Source: Bacilli bacterium (lineage in GTDB: Bacteria > Bacillota_I > Bacilli_A > ML615J-28 > CAG-698). From it: a stretch of 13,453 bases of DNA. The notes beneath the pieces are model-generated. The model ran no database searches. It was not told the DNA's origin and saw nothing but the letters and a program-made list of their open reading frames with translations. Shown here one piece after another: positions 1 to 8,364 of the stretch. Location of the stretch: positions 1 to 13,453 of the forward strand of contig JAEEJT010000165.1 in assembly GCA_016282055.1 (NCBI GenBank). Reading direction: 5' to 3'. A program made the position numbers and the translations under genes. Numbering within the stretch: the first letter of the stretch is position 1; the number at the start of each line of letters is the position of its first letter.

Positions 1-216
1 ATCCTCAATTGCAGCTTCAACAAGTTTAACTAAATAAGCATGTTTAGCATACTTTCTAGCACCAGCTGAAACTTGTAGAATAACTGGAGAGTTACATTCT
101 TTAGCAGCTTCAGTAATTCCTTGAACAATTTCCATATCATTTACATTAAATGCTCCGATAGCATATCCGCCTTCATAAGCTTTTTTAAACATTTCTTTTG
201 TATTAACTAATGGCAT
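1..216 (-). CDS. fba: Class II fructose-bisphosphate aldolase, N-terminal 72 codons (runs off the window)
   Basis: This cytoplasmic glycolytic/gluconeogenic enzyme family reversibly cleaves fructose 1,6-bisphosphate to DHAP and glyceraldehyde 3-phosphate using a divalent metal. Only the N-terminus is present, because the reading frame is open to position 1. It starts MPLVNTKEMFKKAYEGGYA and continues with GAFNVNDMEIVQ and SPVILQVSAGARKYA, the characteristic first beta-strands and helices of class II aldolases. The catalytic His and metal ligands lie beyond the window. The ATG at 216-214 is fixed by AGAGGAG at 224-230, seven bases upstream. The gene has its own sigma-A-like promoter (253-281) and follows the terminator of the Na/Pi transporter gene, so it is a separate transcription unit. 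Tagatose-bisphosphate aldolase of the same superfamily is the main alternative. Confidence 0.9.
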   Translation of the reverse strand, partial: MPLVNTKEMFKKAYEGGYAIGAFNVNDMEIVQGITEAAKECNSPVILQVSAGARKYAKHAYLVKLVEAAIED

Positions 217-252
217 ATATATTCTCCTCTTTTCTTAGTTTTTTACTTAACT

Positions 253-281
253 ATTTTACCACAATCTTTTATTTTTTTCAA
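253..281 (-). promoter_or_regulatory. Promoter of the aldolase gene
   Basis: On the minus strand there is a -35 box TTGAAA (276-281), a 17-nt spacer and a -10 box TAAAAT (253-258). TGG immediately precedes the -10, giving an extended -10 (TGn). It lies about 37 nt upstream of the aldolase start codon. Spacing is ideal for the housekeeping sigma factor. Confidence 0.8.
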
Positions 282-290
282 CCTATAAGA

Positions 291-324
291 AAAATAAAAA
301 AAGATTTATTACTAAATCTTTTTT
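291..324 (-). terminator. Intrinsic terminator after the Na/Pi transporter gene
   Basis: An 11-bp inverted repeat, AAAAAAGATTT (297-307) and AAATCTTTTTT (314-324), flanks a 6-nt loop. Read on the minus strand the stem directly overlaps the transporter stop codon and is followed by a T-rich run down to 291. The stem is almost all A/T, so it may be weak, but position and U-tract fit. Confidence 0.75.
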
Positions 325-1948
325 AAATATTATCTATAGAATGAGCAATGTAATATAAATGGTCACCACAACGCTCTAAGTTATTAGCAAGATTTAAGAA
401 TACATTACTACTTTCAGGTCTACATTCATGAGTTTTAAGTCTTTCAATGTGACCTTTAATTAATTCTTTACGTTTATCATCAATTTCATCTTCTATTATA
501 TTAACTTTACCTATAACAGTAAAATCTTTATATAATAAAATACTTTTAGCATTATTAGCTTGTTTAAATAATAAATCTCTTATTTCATATACTGATTGTT
601 TAACAATATCACTAAATGCTAAATTTTCATTAATTTCACGAGCAGTATATTTAGTAACATTATCAGCAATTTCACTAATTCTTACAATATCACTATTAGC
701 ATCATGTAAACTAGAAATAAATTGTTGTTCTTTATGAGTTAAGTTCTTACTTGATACATAAATTAAATAATCAGTTATTTGTTTACTTAAATTGTTAACA
801 TTAACATTTTCGGTTTTAACTTTTTCTATACAAGTATCATCTCTATCAATAAATCCAGTAATAGATAAATCAAGGTTACTTACACTCATATCAAGCATTT
901 TACAAAGTTCTCTAGTTGCAGCTTCAATTGCAATAGATGGCGTATTTAATAAACGCATTTCAAGGAAGCTTGTTTTAGAACTATCTTCTTTATCTTTAAT
1001 AAAGAATGTAGCAAGTTTAACAAAGATATTTGTAAATGGTAAGAATAAAAATCCACAAATAACATTAAAGAATGTATGGAACATTGCTATTTGGTTTTCT
1101 TGATGACTAAATAATTTACCAAATGTATTATCCATAAATCCAGGGAATACTAGTAAAATAACAAAGAATATTAAAGAACCAAATACATTAAATAACAAGT
1201 GAATAAAACTTGCTCTTCTTGCGTTAGTATTTGCACCAATTGATGAAATCAAACCAGTCATACAACTACCAACGTTTGATCCTAAAATAACAAATAATAC
1301 TGAATTACCACCAGATCCAATAGCAATACCAGCAGCAGCCATAGAAATAATAATTGTTGTAATAGTAGCACTACTTTGAATTAAAGCAGTAAAAATAGCA
1401 CCAAGTAAAAATAATACAAGTGGATTAGAGATACTCTTCAATGCATCAACAACAACTTGACTATCTTTTAAACCAACCATTGCTTTACTCATTAAACTTA
1501 AAGCAATAAATACCATTCCTAACCCTGAAAGGATATTACCAACTAATTTTATTTTTTCCTTTTTTGTAAAAACATTGATAAAAGCACCAATACCAGCAAG
1601 TCCTATAGCAAATGCTGATAAGTTAAATGATTGTAAAGATGCAATTTGTGCTGTAATTGTTGTACCAATGTTAGCTCCAATTATAACAGTTGTTGCTTGA
1701 TTTAATGTCATGATTCCAGCATTAACTAAACCAACAACCATGACTAGAGTTAATCCAGATGATTGAACTAAAGCAGTTGTTGCAGCACCTATTCCAACAC
1801 CAACAATCTTATTATCAGATGTTTTAAGAAATAATTTTTTTATTCTCGAAGTTGCTAGTTTTTCCATATTGTCAGAAAGCATTCTACAACCTATAAGCAA
1901 TACTCCAATACCAGCTAACACTTGAAAAATAATTTCAACGTATTTCAT
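323..1948 (-). CDS. Na/Pi-cotransporter II family protein with C-terminal PhoU-like domain
   Basis: This is a predicted membrane protein of the Na+/phosphate cotransporter (NptA/YjbB-like, PF02690) family, which moves phosphate across the cytoplasmic membrane. In bacteria the direction and exact substrate are often uncertain. The 541 residues show the family's inverted duplication: a first QSS motif at 62-64 followed by GANIGTT (91-97), and a second QSS at 191-193 followed by GSNVGS (223-228). Several hydrophobic helices fill residues 5-315. From about residue 340 the sequence turns soluble and helical, with the pattern of PhoU-like domains usually fused to this family. The length is typical for the fused form. 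The ATG at 1948 has AGGAAG at 1955-1960, six bases upstream, and overlaps the end of a small hydrophobic ORF by 14 nt, suggesting translational coupling. Confidence 0.88.
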   Translation of the reverse strand: MKYVEIIFQVLAGIGVLLIGCRMLSDNMEKLATSRIKKLFLKTSDNKIVGVGIGAATTALVQSSGLTLVMVVGLVNAGIMTLNQATTVIIGANIGTTITAQIASLQSFNLSAFAIGLAGIGAFINVFTKKEKIKLVGNILSGLGMVFIALSLMSKAMVGLKDSQVVVDALKSISNPLVLFLLGAIFTALIQSSATITTIIISMAAAGIAIGSGGNSVLFVILGSNVGSCMTGLISSIGANTNARRASFIHLLFNVFGSLIFFVILLVFPGFMDNTFGKLFSHQENQIAMFHTFFNVICGFLFLPFTNIFVKLATFFIKDKEDSSKTSFLEMRLLNTPSIAIEAATRELCKMLDMSVSNLDLSITGFIDRDDTCIEKVKTENVNVNNLSKQITDYLIYVSSKNLTHKEQQFISSLHDANSDIVRISEIADNVTKYTAREINENLAFSDIVKQSVYEIRDLLFKQANNAKSILLYKDFTVIGKVNIIEDEIDDKRKELIKGHIERLKTHECRPESSNVFLNLANNLERCGDHLYYIAHSIDNI

Positions 1949-2153
1949 TGTTTTCTTCCTTTTTCCTATTAAATAAATTTTTTAAACTAATTAAACAATA
2001 ATAATTGTTATTATTCTTTATTCTATATATAAACCATTCTATTGGAATATATATAATAATTATAATGCTAATAGCAATAAATATAATAATCAAAATTGGA
2101 GAAAATATAATAAGTAATATTAAAAATATTATATTATTAATTAGCTCCTTCAA
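1935..2153 (-). CDS. Small hydrophobic membrane protein, unknown function
   Basis: A 72-residue ORF lies between the DUF2225-like gene and the transporter gene and overlaps both (17 nt upstream, 14 nt downstream). From about residue 6 it has a long Ile/Leu-rich stretch broken by a Pro (IIFSPILIIIF), then the polar stretch PIEWFIYRIKNNNNYY and a basic/acidic tail. This looks like one or two membrane helices with a cytosolic tail. It has no ATG. I chose TTG at 2153-2151 because AAGG (2163-2166) lies nine bases upstream. GTG at 2159 (74 aa) and TTG at 2192 (85 aa) are alternatives. AT-rich DNA can produce hydrophobic ORFs by chance, but the tight overlaps at both ends and the charged tail favour a real gene. 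I do not recognise the family. Confidence 0.5.
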   Translation of the reverse strand: MKELINNIIFLILLIIFSPILIIIFIAISIIIIIYIPIEWFIYRIKNNNNYYCLISLKNLFNRKKEENNEIR

Positions 2154-2781
2154 TTTCACTGACCTTGTGGACAGAATAATCACCTTTTTCAATTAATTCA
2201 ATTTCAAAATTAATAATTGATTTAGTTTCTAAATCTTTAAAATTATCTAAGTTAAATTTCTTTATAGCTTCTTTTGCTTCTTTAAATCTTTGATTTCTTC
2301 TATATAAATCAACTAAGATAATTATAGAACGTTCATTTTTAAAAGTAAAATCTGACTTTAAATATTCACTTATAGCAGCATCTCTACTTTTCTTTGACCA
2401 TTCTAATTCATTAACATCACTAAAAAACCAACTAGCTCTTAAAAAAGAGGTTGCGGCTTTTTGAAATTCATTTAAGTGTTTAAATATGATACCAATAAGA
2501 TAAAACTTTTTAGCATCAACATTTAAATCTTCCATTTTTACAATACTTTGGTATTCATCTAAATCTAATATTTCCTTATTTCCTATTGTTATGTCTTTTT
2601 CCAAGCTAAAGCTTGCATATCCACAATATGGACAATAATGAGCACAATTCTTTTCAATTGTCCTTGCAAGTCCACATGGTCTGGTATCCAAATCAGTATC
2701 AGTGAAATCACAGTTACTTAAACCTGTAACTTCAACGTCTTTACCGCACATAATACAAGTTTCATATCCAGAATTTAGCAT
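2137..2781 (-). CDS. DUF2225-like cysteine-rich protein with TPR-type helical C-terminus
   Basis: This 214-residue soluble protein of unknown function resembles the DUF2225 family found in Bacillota. The N-terminus holds two probable zinc-binding pairs, CIMC (residues 9-12) and CPYCGYASF (50-58), with an intervening RPCG and FTDTDLDTRP segment like the conserved DTDF motif of the family. The CxxCGYAxF motif is the strongest match. Residues from about 85 to 205 are helical with repeated KEAKEAIKK-like patterns, as in TPR repeats, consistent with a protein-interaction domain. No signal peptide or membrane segment is visible. The ATG at 2781 is supported by AAGGAG (2788-2793), six bases upstream, and by a promoter at 2803-2831. 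It is the first gene of the unit with the small ORF and the Na/Pi transporter. The zinc binding and TPR fold are inferred. Confidence 0.75.
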   Translation of the reverse strand: MLNSGYETCIMCGKDVEVTGLSNCDFTDTDLDTRPCGLARTIEKNCAHYCPYCGYASFSLEKDITIGNKEILDLDEYQSIVKMEDLNVDAKKFYLIGIIFKHLNEFQKAATSFLRASWFFSDVNELEWSKKSRDAAISEYLKSDFTFKNERSIIILVDLYRRNQRFKEAKEAIKKFNLDNFKDLETKSIINFEIELIEKGDYSVHKVSEIEGAN

Positions 2782-2802
2782 AAAATACTCCTTTATAGCC
2801 TA

Positions 2803-2831
2803 ATTATACTATAACAAGAAATAATTTACAA
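2803..2831 (-). promoter_or_regulatory. Promoter for the DUF2225-like / small ORF / Na-Pi transporter unit
   Basis: Minus strand: TTGTAA (2826-2831), 17-nt spacer, TATAAT (2803-2808). The -10 is consensus and spacing is ideal. It lies between the stop of the ABC transporter gene (2840) and the AAGGAG of the DUF2225-like gene. No hairpin terminator separates it from the ABC gene, so transcripts from upstream could also read through. Confidence 0.75.
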
Positions 2832-2839
2832 TATCATTA

Positions 2840-4615
2840 TTATTCAATTCTTTCCGAAAATTGTAATTTATATAGTTTATAATACTTACCTTTTTTCTTT
2901 AAAAGCTCTTGATGATTACCACTTTCAATAATATTTCCTTGACTAAATACATAAATTTTATCACAATGTTGAATTGTAGAAAGTCTATGAGCAACTATTA
3001 ATATAGTTCCACTTTTCATAATTTTATCTAATGCATCTTGAATTAATACTTCACTTTCAGTGTCAATATTACTTGTTGCTTCATCTAAAATCAACACATT
3101 AGGTTTATGAACTAAAGTTCTAGCAAAAGAAATTAATTGTCTTTCACCCAAACTAAAGTTATTTCCTCTTTCCCTAACTTCTTCATTTAACTTATTAGGA
3201 AGTTTATCAATAAATTTTTTAGCATTAATATAATCACAAGTATCTTCCACTTCTTTTAAAGTAATACTTTCATCACCTAAAACAATATTAGAATAAACAC
3301 TACCACTAAATAAGAAAACATCTTGTAACATTTGACCAAATTGACGTCTTAAACAATCAAGTTTAATTTTCTTTACATCAATTCCGTCTATTAATATTTC
3401 ACCTTTTTGAATATCATAGTTTCTTGTTATTAAAGAAAGAATTGTTGATTTGCCAGATCCAGTTGCGCCAACAAAAGCAATTTTTTCATTCTTATGAACA
3501 TGAAAACTAACACCTTTTAATACCAATTCTCCTGGAACATAACTAAACCAAACATCTCTAAACTCAATATCACCAGTAATATTAATATCAATAGCATCAC
3601 TACTATCAACAATAGTTGGTTTTACCATCATTATTCCATAAATCTTTTCACTAGAAGATATAGCACTTTGTAATTCATTAAATTCATTTGCTAAAGTTTG
3701 AATAGGATTAAAGAAATTAGAAATATATAAATAGAAAGAAAATAAAACATCATATGTTATAGCTTGTGTTATAACACCATTATTTAAGTTAATAGCTTCT
3801 TTTCCACCAAAATAAATTACAATAATAACTGTAATAACATAAATAAACATTATAAATGGTCTAAATAAACCAAAGATAAATATTTCATTTAAACTGTTCT
3901 TCTTTAATTCATAATTTCTATCTTTAAATTCATTAAATACTTTATCTTCTTGATTAAATATTTGTGTAATTTTAACTCCAGATATATTTTCAGAAAGAAA
4001 CGCATTTAATGAAGAAACAGAATTTCTAACTTTTCTATGTGTTTTTCTTGAAAAGTATCTAAAGATAAATGAAACTATAAACAATACTGGAACACTTAAT
4101 AATAACATTAATGTTAATTTTATATTTAACATGAACATTGTAATAAATACACTTATAATAGTTACAATATTTCTTATAATACTAATTAACATATTAGTAT
4201 ATAAATTAAATAAAACATTAATATCATTAGTAACTCTAGTTACTAAAGTTCCATTAGGAATTTGGTTAAACTGTTCCATTGATAAACTTTGAATATGATC
4301 AAAAACATCATATCTCATTTTATATACAATTTTTAAACCAATCTTATGTAAAATTAAAGACTCAATATAATTAGAAATACTAGTTATACTAACAGCAATA
4401 ACACCAATGAAAACATAATTAATAATATTATTAAAATTAATAACATCATTACCTAATTCTTTTAATACTTTTCCAAGTAAGAAAGGAATTAAAAGATCAC
4501 CACAAACAGATAAAAATACTAAAAGTAAAGCTACTATATAGTATAATACATAGCTTTTCATATAAGAAAAAGCAAATCTTAATAACTCTTTTGATGAATA
4601 TTGATTAGTTTTCAT
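2840..4615 (-). CDS. ABC exporter half-transporter, subunit with canonical Walker B Glu (BmrD/TM288-like)
   Basis: This fused membrane domain plus ATPase is one half of a type IV ABC exporter in the cytoplasmic membrane, likely for drugs, lipids or peptides. Counting from the ATG at 4615 it has 591 residues: six predicted membrane helices up to about residue 310 and a nucleotide-binding domain from about 350. The ATPase has Walker A GATGSGKST (383-391), a Q-loop (GQMLQD), a non-canonical signature FSLGE (487-491), Walker B LILDEATS with the catalytic Glu at 512, and the H-loop His at 543. An upstream in-frame TTG at 4639 would add eight residues. I prefer the ATG, which has GGTGA five or so bases before it and follows the partner's stop by one base. 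The combination of a good Walker B and an altered signature is typical of the second member of a heterodimer. The substrate cannot be read from the sequence. Confidence 0.92.
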   Translation of the reverse strand: MKTNQYSSKELLRFAFSYMKSYVLYYIVALLLVFLSVCGDLLIPFLLGKVLKELGNDVINFNNIINYVFIGVIAVSITSISNYIESLILHKIGLKIVYKMRYDVFDHIQSLSMEQFNQIPNGTLVTRVTNDINVLFNLYTNMLISIIRNIVTIISVFITMFMLNIKLTLMLLLSVPVLFIVSFIFRYFSRKTHRKVRNSVSSLNAFLSENISGVKITQIFNQEDKVFNEFKDRNYELKKNSLNEIFIFGLFRPFIMFIYVITVIIVIYFGGKEAINLNNGVITQAITYDVLFSFYLYISNFFNPIQTLANEFNELQSAISSSEKIYGIMMVKPTIVDSSDAIDINITGDIEFRDVWFSYVPGELVLKGVSFHVHKNEKIAFVGATGSGKSTILSLITRNYDIQKGEILIDGIDVKKIKLDCLRRQFGQMLQDVFLFSGSVYSNIVLGDESITLKEVEDTCDYINAKKFIDKLPNKLNEEVRERGNNFSLGERQLISFARTLVHKPNVLILDEATSNIDTESEVLIQDALDKIMKSGTILIVAHRLSTIQHCDKIYVFSQGNIIESGNHQELLKKKGKYYKLYKLQFSERIE

Positions 4616-4616
4616 A

Positions 4617-6362
4617 TTAATCACCAATTTCCTTATCAAGTTCTTGAAGTCTTACTTCATTCTTATAGTATTTATTTTTTTTTAAAAGATTATCAGGACT
4701 ATCAAATCCAGTAACCTTTCCATCTTCAAGTACTATAACTTTATCCATATATTCTAAAGTTGAAACTCTATGAGCAATAACAATAGTTGTTAAACCTTTT
4801 CTCATTTCTTTTAAAGATGTAATTATTGATTTTTCTGTTTCAGTATCAACAGCACTTAAAGAATTATCTAAGACTAAAATTAAAGAGTTTTTATACAAAG
4901 CTCTAGCAATAGAAATTCTTTGTTTCTGGCCACCACTAACAGTAACTCCTCTTTCACCTAAAATAGTATTATATTTATCCTTAAATTCTTGAATATCTTT
5001 ATCAACATCACTAAACTTTGCCATTTCAATAGCACGAGCTTCATTATTCTTGCTATCACTAAAGCAAATATTATCCATTATACTCTTGCTATATAAGAAA
5101 TTATCCTGAGGAACATAACTTACTAAATCTCTTACTTTTTTTATAGGAAGTTTCATTATATCAATACCATCAATAAATAATGAATCTTCTTTAACATTAT
5201 AAATTCTAAGTAGTAAATCAACAAGTGTTGTTTTACCACATCCAGTAGAACCCATTAAACCAATAAATTCACCAGGTTTAATCTCAAGATTAATATCTTC
5301 AACAACATTATTTAAATAACCAAATGATAAATTATTAAATGTAATACCACCTTTAAACTCATAATCTGAATAATCTAAAGTAACATTATTATCATTTACA
5401 TCTTCTACTTCATTTAATATCTTATCAACACGATTTAAACTTGCTTTACCTTTACTTGATAAATCAACAAGTCTTCCAACACATTCTATTGGCCAAATCA
5501 ATGAATCAAAATAAGATAAAAATGTAGTTAATCTACCAACTGTAAAAGTACCATTACCTTTATAAATATCAATAGCACCATAAAGAATAATAAATAAATT
5601 AATAAGAGATAATGTAACAAGAATAAAAGTATCCATTTTCACACTATTCTTAACTATATTCATACAAGTCTGGTTATCATTTTTATTATATTTTTCAAAG
5701 TTTTTATGTTGAACATTTTCTTTGACAAAAGATTTTATAACATGAATACCAGTAAAGTCCTCTTGAACATAATCACATAAAGCACTATAAGCTTCATAGT
5801 TTTCTTCACTAGCTTTTTTAATTTTCTTACCAAAGATATAAGAAATAACCATAACTATGACTAAGGCAACAAAACTAATTAAACTAGCTAATTTATTAAT
5901 CATAAACATTTTATAAAATGCAAATCCACCAAGACATAAAGCATCAATAAGCATCATCATAGAATCACCAAAGCTTCTTCTTATTGCTGATAAATCATTA
6001 GTGTAATATGCCATTAATGCTCCAGTTTTATTCTCACTAAAAAATCTTTGTGATAACTTTTGCATTTTACCAAATAAAATGTTTCTTAAATCAGTTTCAC
6101 ATCTAACACCATTACCAAAAATACATATTCTCCATGTAAATCGACCAATAAATAGAATAAACCCAACAATAAATAATCTAATACAAAAACTTTTTAAAGA
6201 TTCAATTGTTAAAGTTTTTTCTTTTAATCCATCTATTACATTACCAATAATTTCTGGTATATCTAGTTGAATATAGTCAACAACTACTAAAGATATAATA
6301 CCAATTATAAAAAACAAAGAGTATTTAAAATAAAACTTATTAATAGTTTTTCCAAAAAGCAT
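4617..6362 (-). CDS. ABC exporter half-transporter, subunit with degenerate Walker B (BmrC/TM287-like)
   Basis: This 581-residue partner of the next gene has a six-helix membrane domain (about 15-300) followed by an ATPase domain. Motifs are Walker A GSTGCGKT (371-378), Q-loop VPQDN (Q419), canonical signature VSGGQ (475-479), Walker B LILVLDNSLSAVD and H-loop His531. The residue after the Walker B Asp is Asn500 (codon AAT at 4863-4865) instead of the catalytic Glu. Heterodimeric exporters such as TM287/288 and BmrCD typically have Asp here. In the heterodimer, this Walker B pairs with the partner's altered FSLGE signature to make the degenerate site. The partner's intact Walker B pairs with this VSGGQ to make the working one. 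The ATG at 6362 has AGAGGA at 6369-6374, which touches the rimO stop codon. The stop and the next ATG are separated by one base, so the two subunits are probably made in equal amounts. Confidence 0.93.
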   Translation of the reverse strand: MLFGKTINKFYFKYSLFFIIGIISLVVVDYIQLDIPEIIGNVIDGLKEKTLTIESLKSFCIRLFIVGFILFIGRFTWRICIFGNGVRCETDLRNILFGKMQKLSQRFFSENKTGALMAYYTNDLSAIRRSFGDSMMMLIDALCLGGFAFYKMFMINKLASLISFVALVIVMVISYIFGKKIKKASEENYEAYSALCDYVQEDFTGIHVIKSFVKENVQHKNFEKYNKNDNQTCMNIVKNSVKMDTFILVTLSLINLFIILYGAIDIYKGNGTFTVGRLTTFLSYFDSLIWPIECVGRLVDLSSKGKASLNRVDKILNEVEDVNDNNVTLDYSDYEFKGGITFNNLSFGYLNNVVEDINLEIKPGEFIGLMGSTGCGKTTLVDLLLRIYNVKEDSLFIDGIDIMKLPIKKVRDLVSYVPQDNFLYSKSIMDNICFSDSKNNEARAIEMAKFSDVDKDIQEFKDKYNTILGERGVTVSGGQKQRISIARALYKNSLILVLDNSLSAVDTETEKSIITSLKEMRKGLTTIVIAHRVSTLEYMDKVIVLEDGKVTGFDSPDNLLKKNKYYKNEVRLQELDKEIGD

Positions 6363-6373
6363 AAACTATCCTC

Positions 6374-7681
6374 TTAGTAAATAACTTCACCAATTAAATC
6401 ATAAAAATCAGCATCAGTTATTTTAACTTTATATACCTTTCCGATTTCTAAATCTTTTCCTTTAATAATAACACAGCCATCTATATCATCAGGAGCATAC
6501 ATATAGTTTCTTCCTTGATATAAATTATTCTCTTTATCAAATGATTCAATAATACAATTATATGTATTATTTATATATTTACTATTATTTTTTAAACTAA
6601 TATACTTTTGAGTTTCCATTAGTTTATCAAATCTATAATCTTTAATCTTTTGAGATACATGATGAGTCATATTATAACTTAGTGTATCTTCTTCTTTAGA
6701 ATAAGTAAATGCACCTAAATGATCAAATTTCATTTCACTAATAAAATCAATTAATTCATTAAAGTCTTTATCTGTTTCATGAGGAAATCCAACAATAATA
6801 GTTGTTCTAATAATAGCATCCTTAATTTCACTTCTTATATAATTAATAATATCTCTTATTTCTTCTTTAGTTCCTCTTCTATTCATCCATTTTAATAATT
6901 TATTAGAAGCATGTTGAATAGGAATATCAAAATAAGGCATTACTTTACTATTATTTTTAACAACTTCAATTAATTCTTTAGTGATTTCGTCAGGATATAA
7001 ATAAAGCATTCTAATAAAAAAATCACCTTCTATCTGACATAAATCACTAACAAGTTTACTTAAACTCATGTTTTCCATATCAGATCCATATCTAGTTAAA
7101 TCTTGACTAATTAAACAAATTTCTTTTCTACCTGATTTAACTAAATATTTAACTTCATCAATAATCTCTTCATAATTTCTACTTTTAAAAGATCCTCTAA
7201 TTAATGGAATAGCACAATATGTACATCTATTATTACATCCATCAGATATTCTAACATAAGCTAAATAACTAGGTGTACTAACAAGTCTATTCTTATAGCT
7301 TGGACATAAACCATTAAATCTATTATCATTAAATAAAGTAGCAAGTTTATCACCAAAGTGTTTATATTCTCTAATTGGAATATAAAGATCAACTTCAGGA
7401 ATTCCTTCTTCAAGTTCTTTTAAATATCTTTGAACAAGACAACCTGTAGCAATAATTTTACATCCATTTTCTTTATAGCCTAAATATTCATAAATAGTAT
7501 TAATTGCTTCTTCTTTAGCGCTTGTTATAAACCCACAAGTATTAATAATAATACAATCAGCACTAGCATAATCAGTAACTATTTCACAAAAACTTTTAGG
7601 AAGTAAACCTAATATCCATTCACTATCAACTAAGTTTTTTTCACATCCTAAAGATATAAGTGCAAATTTATAATTTTTCAT
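6374..7681 (-). CDS. rimO: Ribosomal protein S12 methylthiotransferase RimO
   Basis: RimO is a radical-SAM enzyme with two 4Fe-4S clusters that adds a methylthio group to the conserved aspartate of ribosomal protein S12 (Asp89 in E. coli). The 435-residue protein has the full family layout. The N-terminal methylthiotransferase domain carries SLGCEKNLVDSE (Cys13), Cys49 (NTCGF) and Cys81 (ATGC) for the auxiliary cluster. The radical-SAM motif CNNRCTYC has Cys149, 153 and 156. A C-terminal TRAM-like domain runs from about residue 370. The LGCxKNxVDSE signature and the APDDIDG stretch near the end favour RimO over MiaB or MtaB. The ATG at 7681 is preceded by AGAGGTG (7686-7692), which overlaps the TGA stop of the trmN6-like gene; only three bases separate stop and start. 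It is co-transcribed with that gene and with the ABC pair. Confidence 0.92.
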   Translation of the reverse strand: MKNYKFALISLGCEKNLVDSEWILGLLPKSFCEIVTDYASADCIIINTCGFITSAKEEAINTIYEYLGYKENGCKIIATGCLVQRYLKELEEGIPEVDLYIPIREYKHFGDKLATLFNDNRFNGLCPSYKNRLVSTPSYLAYVRISDGCNNRCTYCAIPLIRGSFKSRNYEEIIDEVKYLVKSGRKEICLISQDLTRYGSDMENMSLSKLVSDLCQIEGDFFIRMLYLYPDEITKELIEVVKNNSKVMPYFDIPIQHASNKLLKWMNRRGTKEEIRDIINYIRSEIKDAIIRTTIIVGFPHETDKDFNELIDFISEMKFDHLGAFTYSKEEDTLSYNMTHHVSQKIKDYRFDKLMETQKYISLKNNSKYINNTYNCIIESFDKENNLYQGRNYMYAPDDIDGCVIIKGKDLEIGKVYKVKITDADFYDLIGEVIY

Positions 7682-7684
7682 ACT

Positions 7685-8344
7685 TCACCTCTTAATAATT
7701 CTTGGTTTTAAACAATTCAAACCAAAATTACCACCTTTTTTAGCTTTTATCAAACATACATTTGAGTATTCTTTGTTTTCATCATAAACAAATTTGATCT
7801 CTTTTATTCTAAATTTATTAATAGTTAATTCATTAACTATTTCTTGAAGTCTTGATGTTAAATATAAAAGATATAATGTACCATTATTTTTACAATTTCT
7901 TTTTAAACAAGCACATAAATTTTTAATATTTAGTATATTTTCATGTTTTGCTAAATTCTTATATTCATTATTACTTTTATTATCTAATTCTGTTTTAAAA
8001 TAAGGAGGATTACAAATAACAACATCACACTCTTCACCATTATAATTTAAAACATCTTCATTAATTAATTCACAGTTAGTAATATTATTAATTTCCATAT
8101 TCTTTTTAGCATATTCAATAGCTAAAGGATTAATATCAACACCAATCATTTTTTTAGGATTAAACTTACTAGCATATAATAATAAAGCACCTTGATTAGT
8201 ACCAATATCAATAACTGTATCATTACGATATACTTTAATAAATTCTCCCAAAACCATTGTATCAGTATTAATTCTAAACATTTTATCATCTTGAATTAAT
8301 TTCAAATTATTATCATTTGGTAAATAATCATAACTAATTGCCAT
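7685..8344 (-). CDS. trmN6: TrmN6/YfiC-like tRNA1(Val) (adenine37-N6)-methyltransferase
   Basis: This is a SAM-dependent N6-adenine methyltransferase of the TrmN6 (YfiC; YabB in Bacillus) family, which in E. coli methylates A37 of tRNA-Val. The 219 residues show a family-like start (YLPNDNNLKLIQDDKMFRI), SAM-binding motif I DIGTNQG (46-52), the acidic residue at the end of strand 2 (GVD, Asp70) and the catalytic NPPY motif (112-115), followed by FKTEL. It is slightly shorter than the usual ~245 residues, mainly in the C-terminal half. The ATG at 8344 has AAGGAG at 8351-8356, six bases upstream, and a strong promoter at 8365-8393, so it is the first gene of its operon. The TGA stop is in frame with rimO. 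Other NPPY methyltransferases of the same fold are possible, but the N-terminus fits this family best. Confidence 0.82.
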   Translation of the reverse strand: MAISYDYLPNDNNLKLIQDDKMFRINTDTMVLGEFIKVYRNDTVIDIGTNQGALLLYASKFNPKKMIGVDINPLAIEYAKKNMEINNITNCELINEDVLNYNGEECDVVICNPPYFKTELDNKSNNEYKNLAKHENILNIKNLCACLKRNCKNNGTLYLLYLTSRLQEIVNELTINKFRIKEIKFVYDENKEYSNVCLIKAKKGGNFGLNCLKPRIIKR

Positions 8345-8364
8345 AATATTCTCCTTTATTTAAT

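Noticed and set aside
792..1103. 103-codon plus-strand open frame
   Set aside because: It lies entirely opposite the well-supported Na/Pi transporter gene, has no fitting ribosome binding site, and its residue pattern mirrors the antisense frame.
2005..2196. 63-codon plus-strand hydrophobic open frame
   Set aside because: It is antisense to the small hydrophobic ORF and the end of the DUF2225-like gene. AT-rich DNA gives Ile-rich frames on both strands; there is no independent start signal.
6079..6270. 63-codon plus-strand open frame
   Set aside because: Antisense to the membrane domain of an ABC subunit with no promoter or ribosome binding site.
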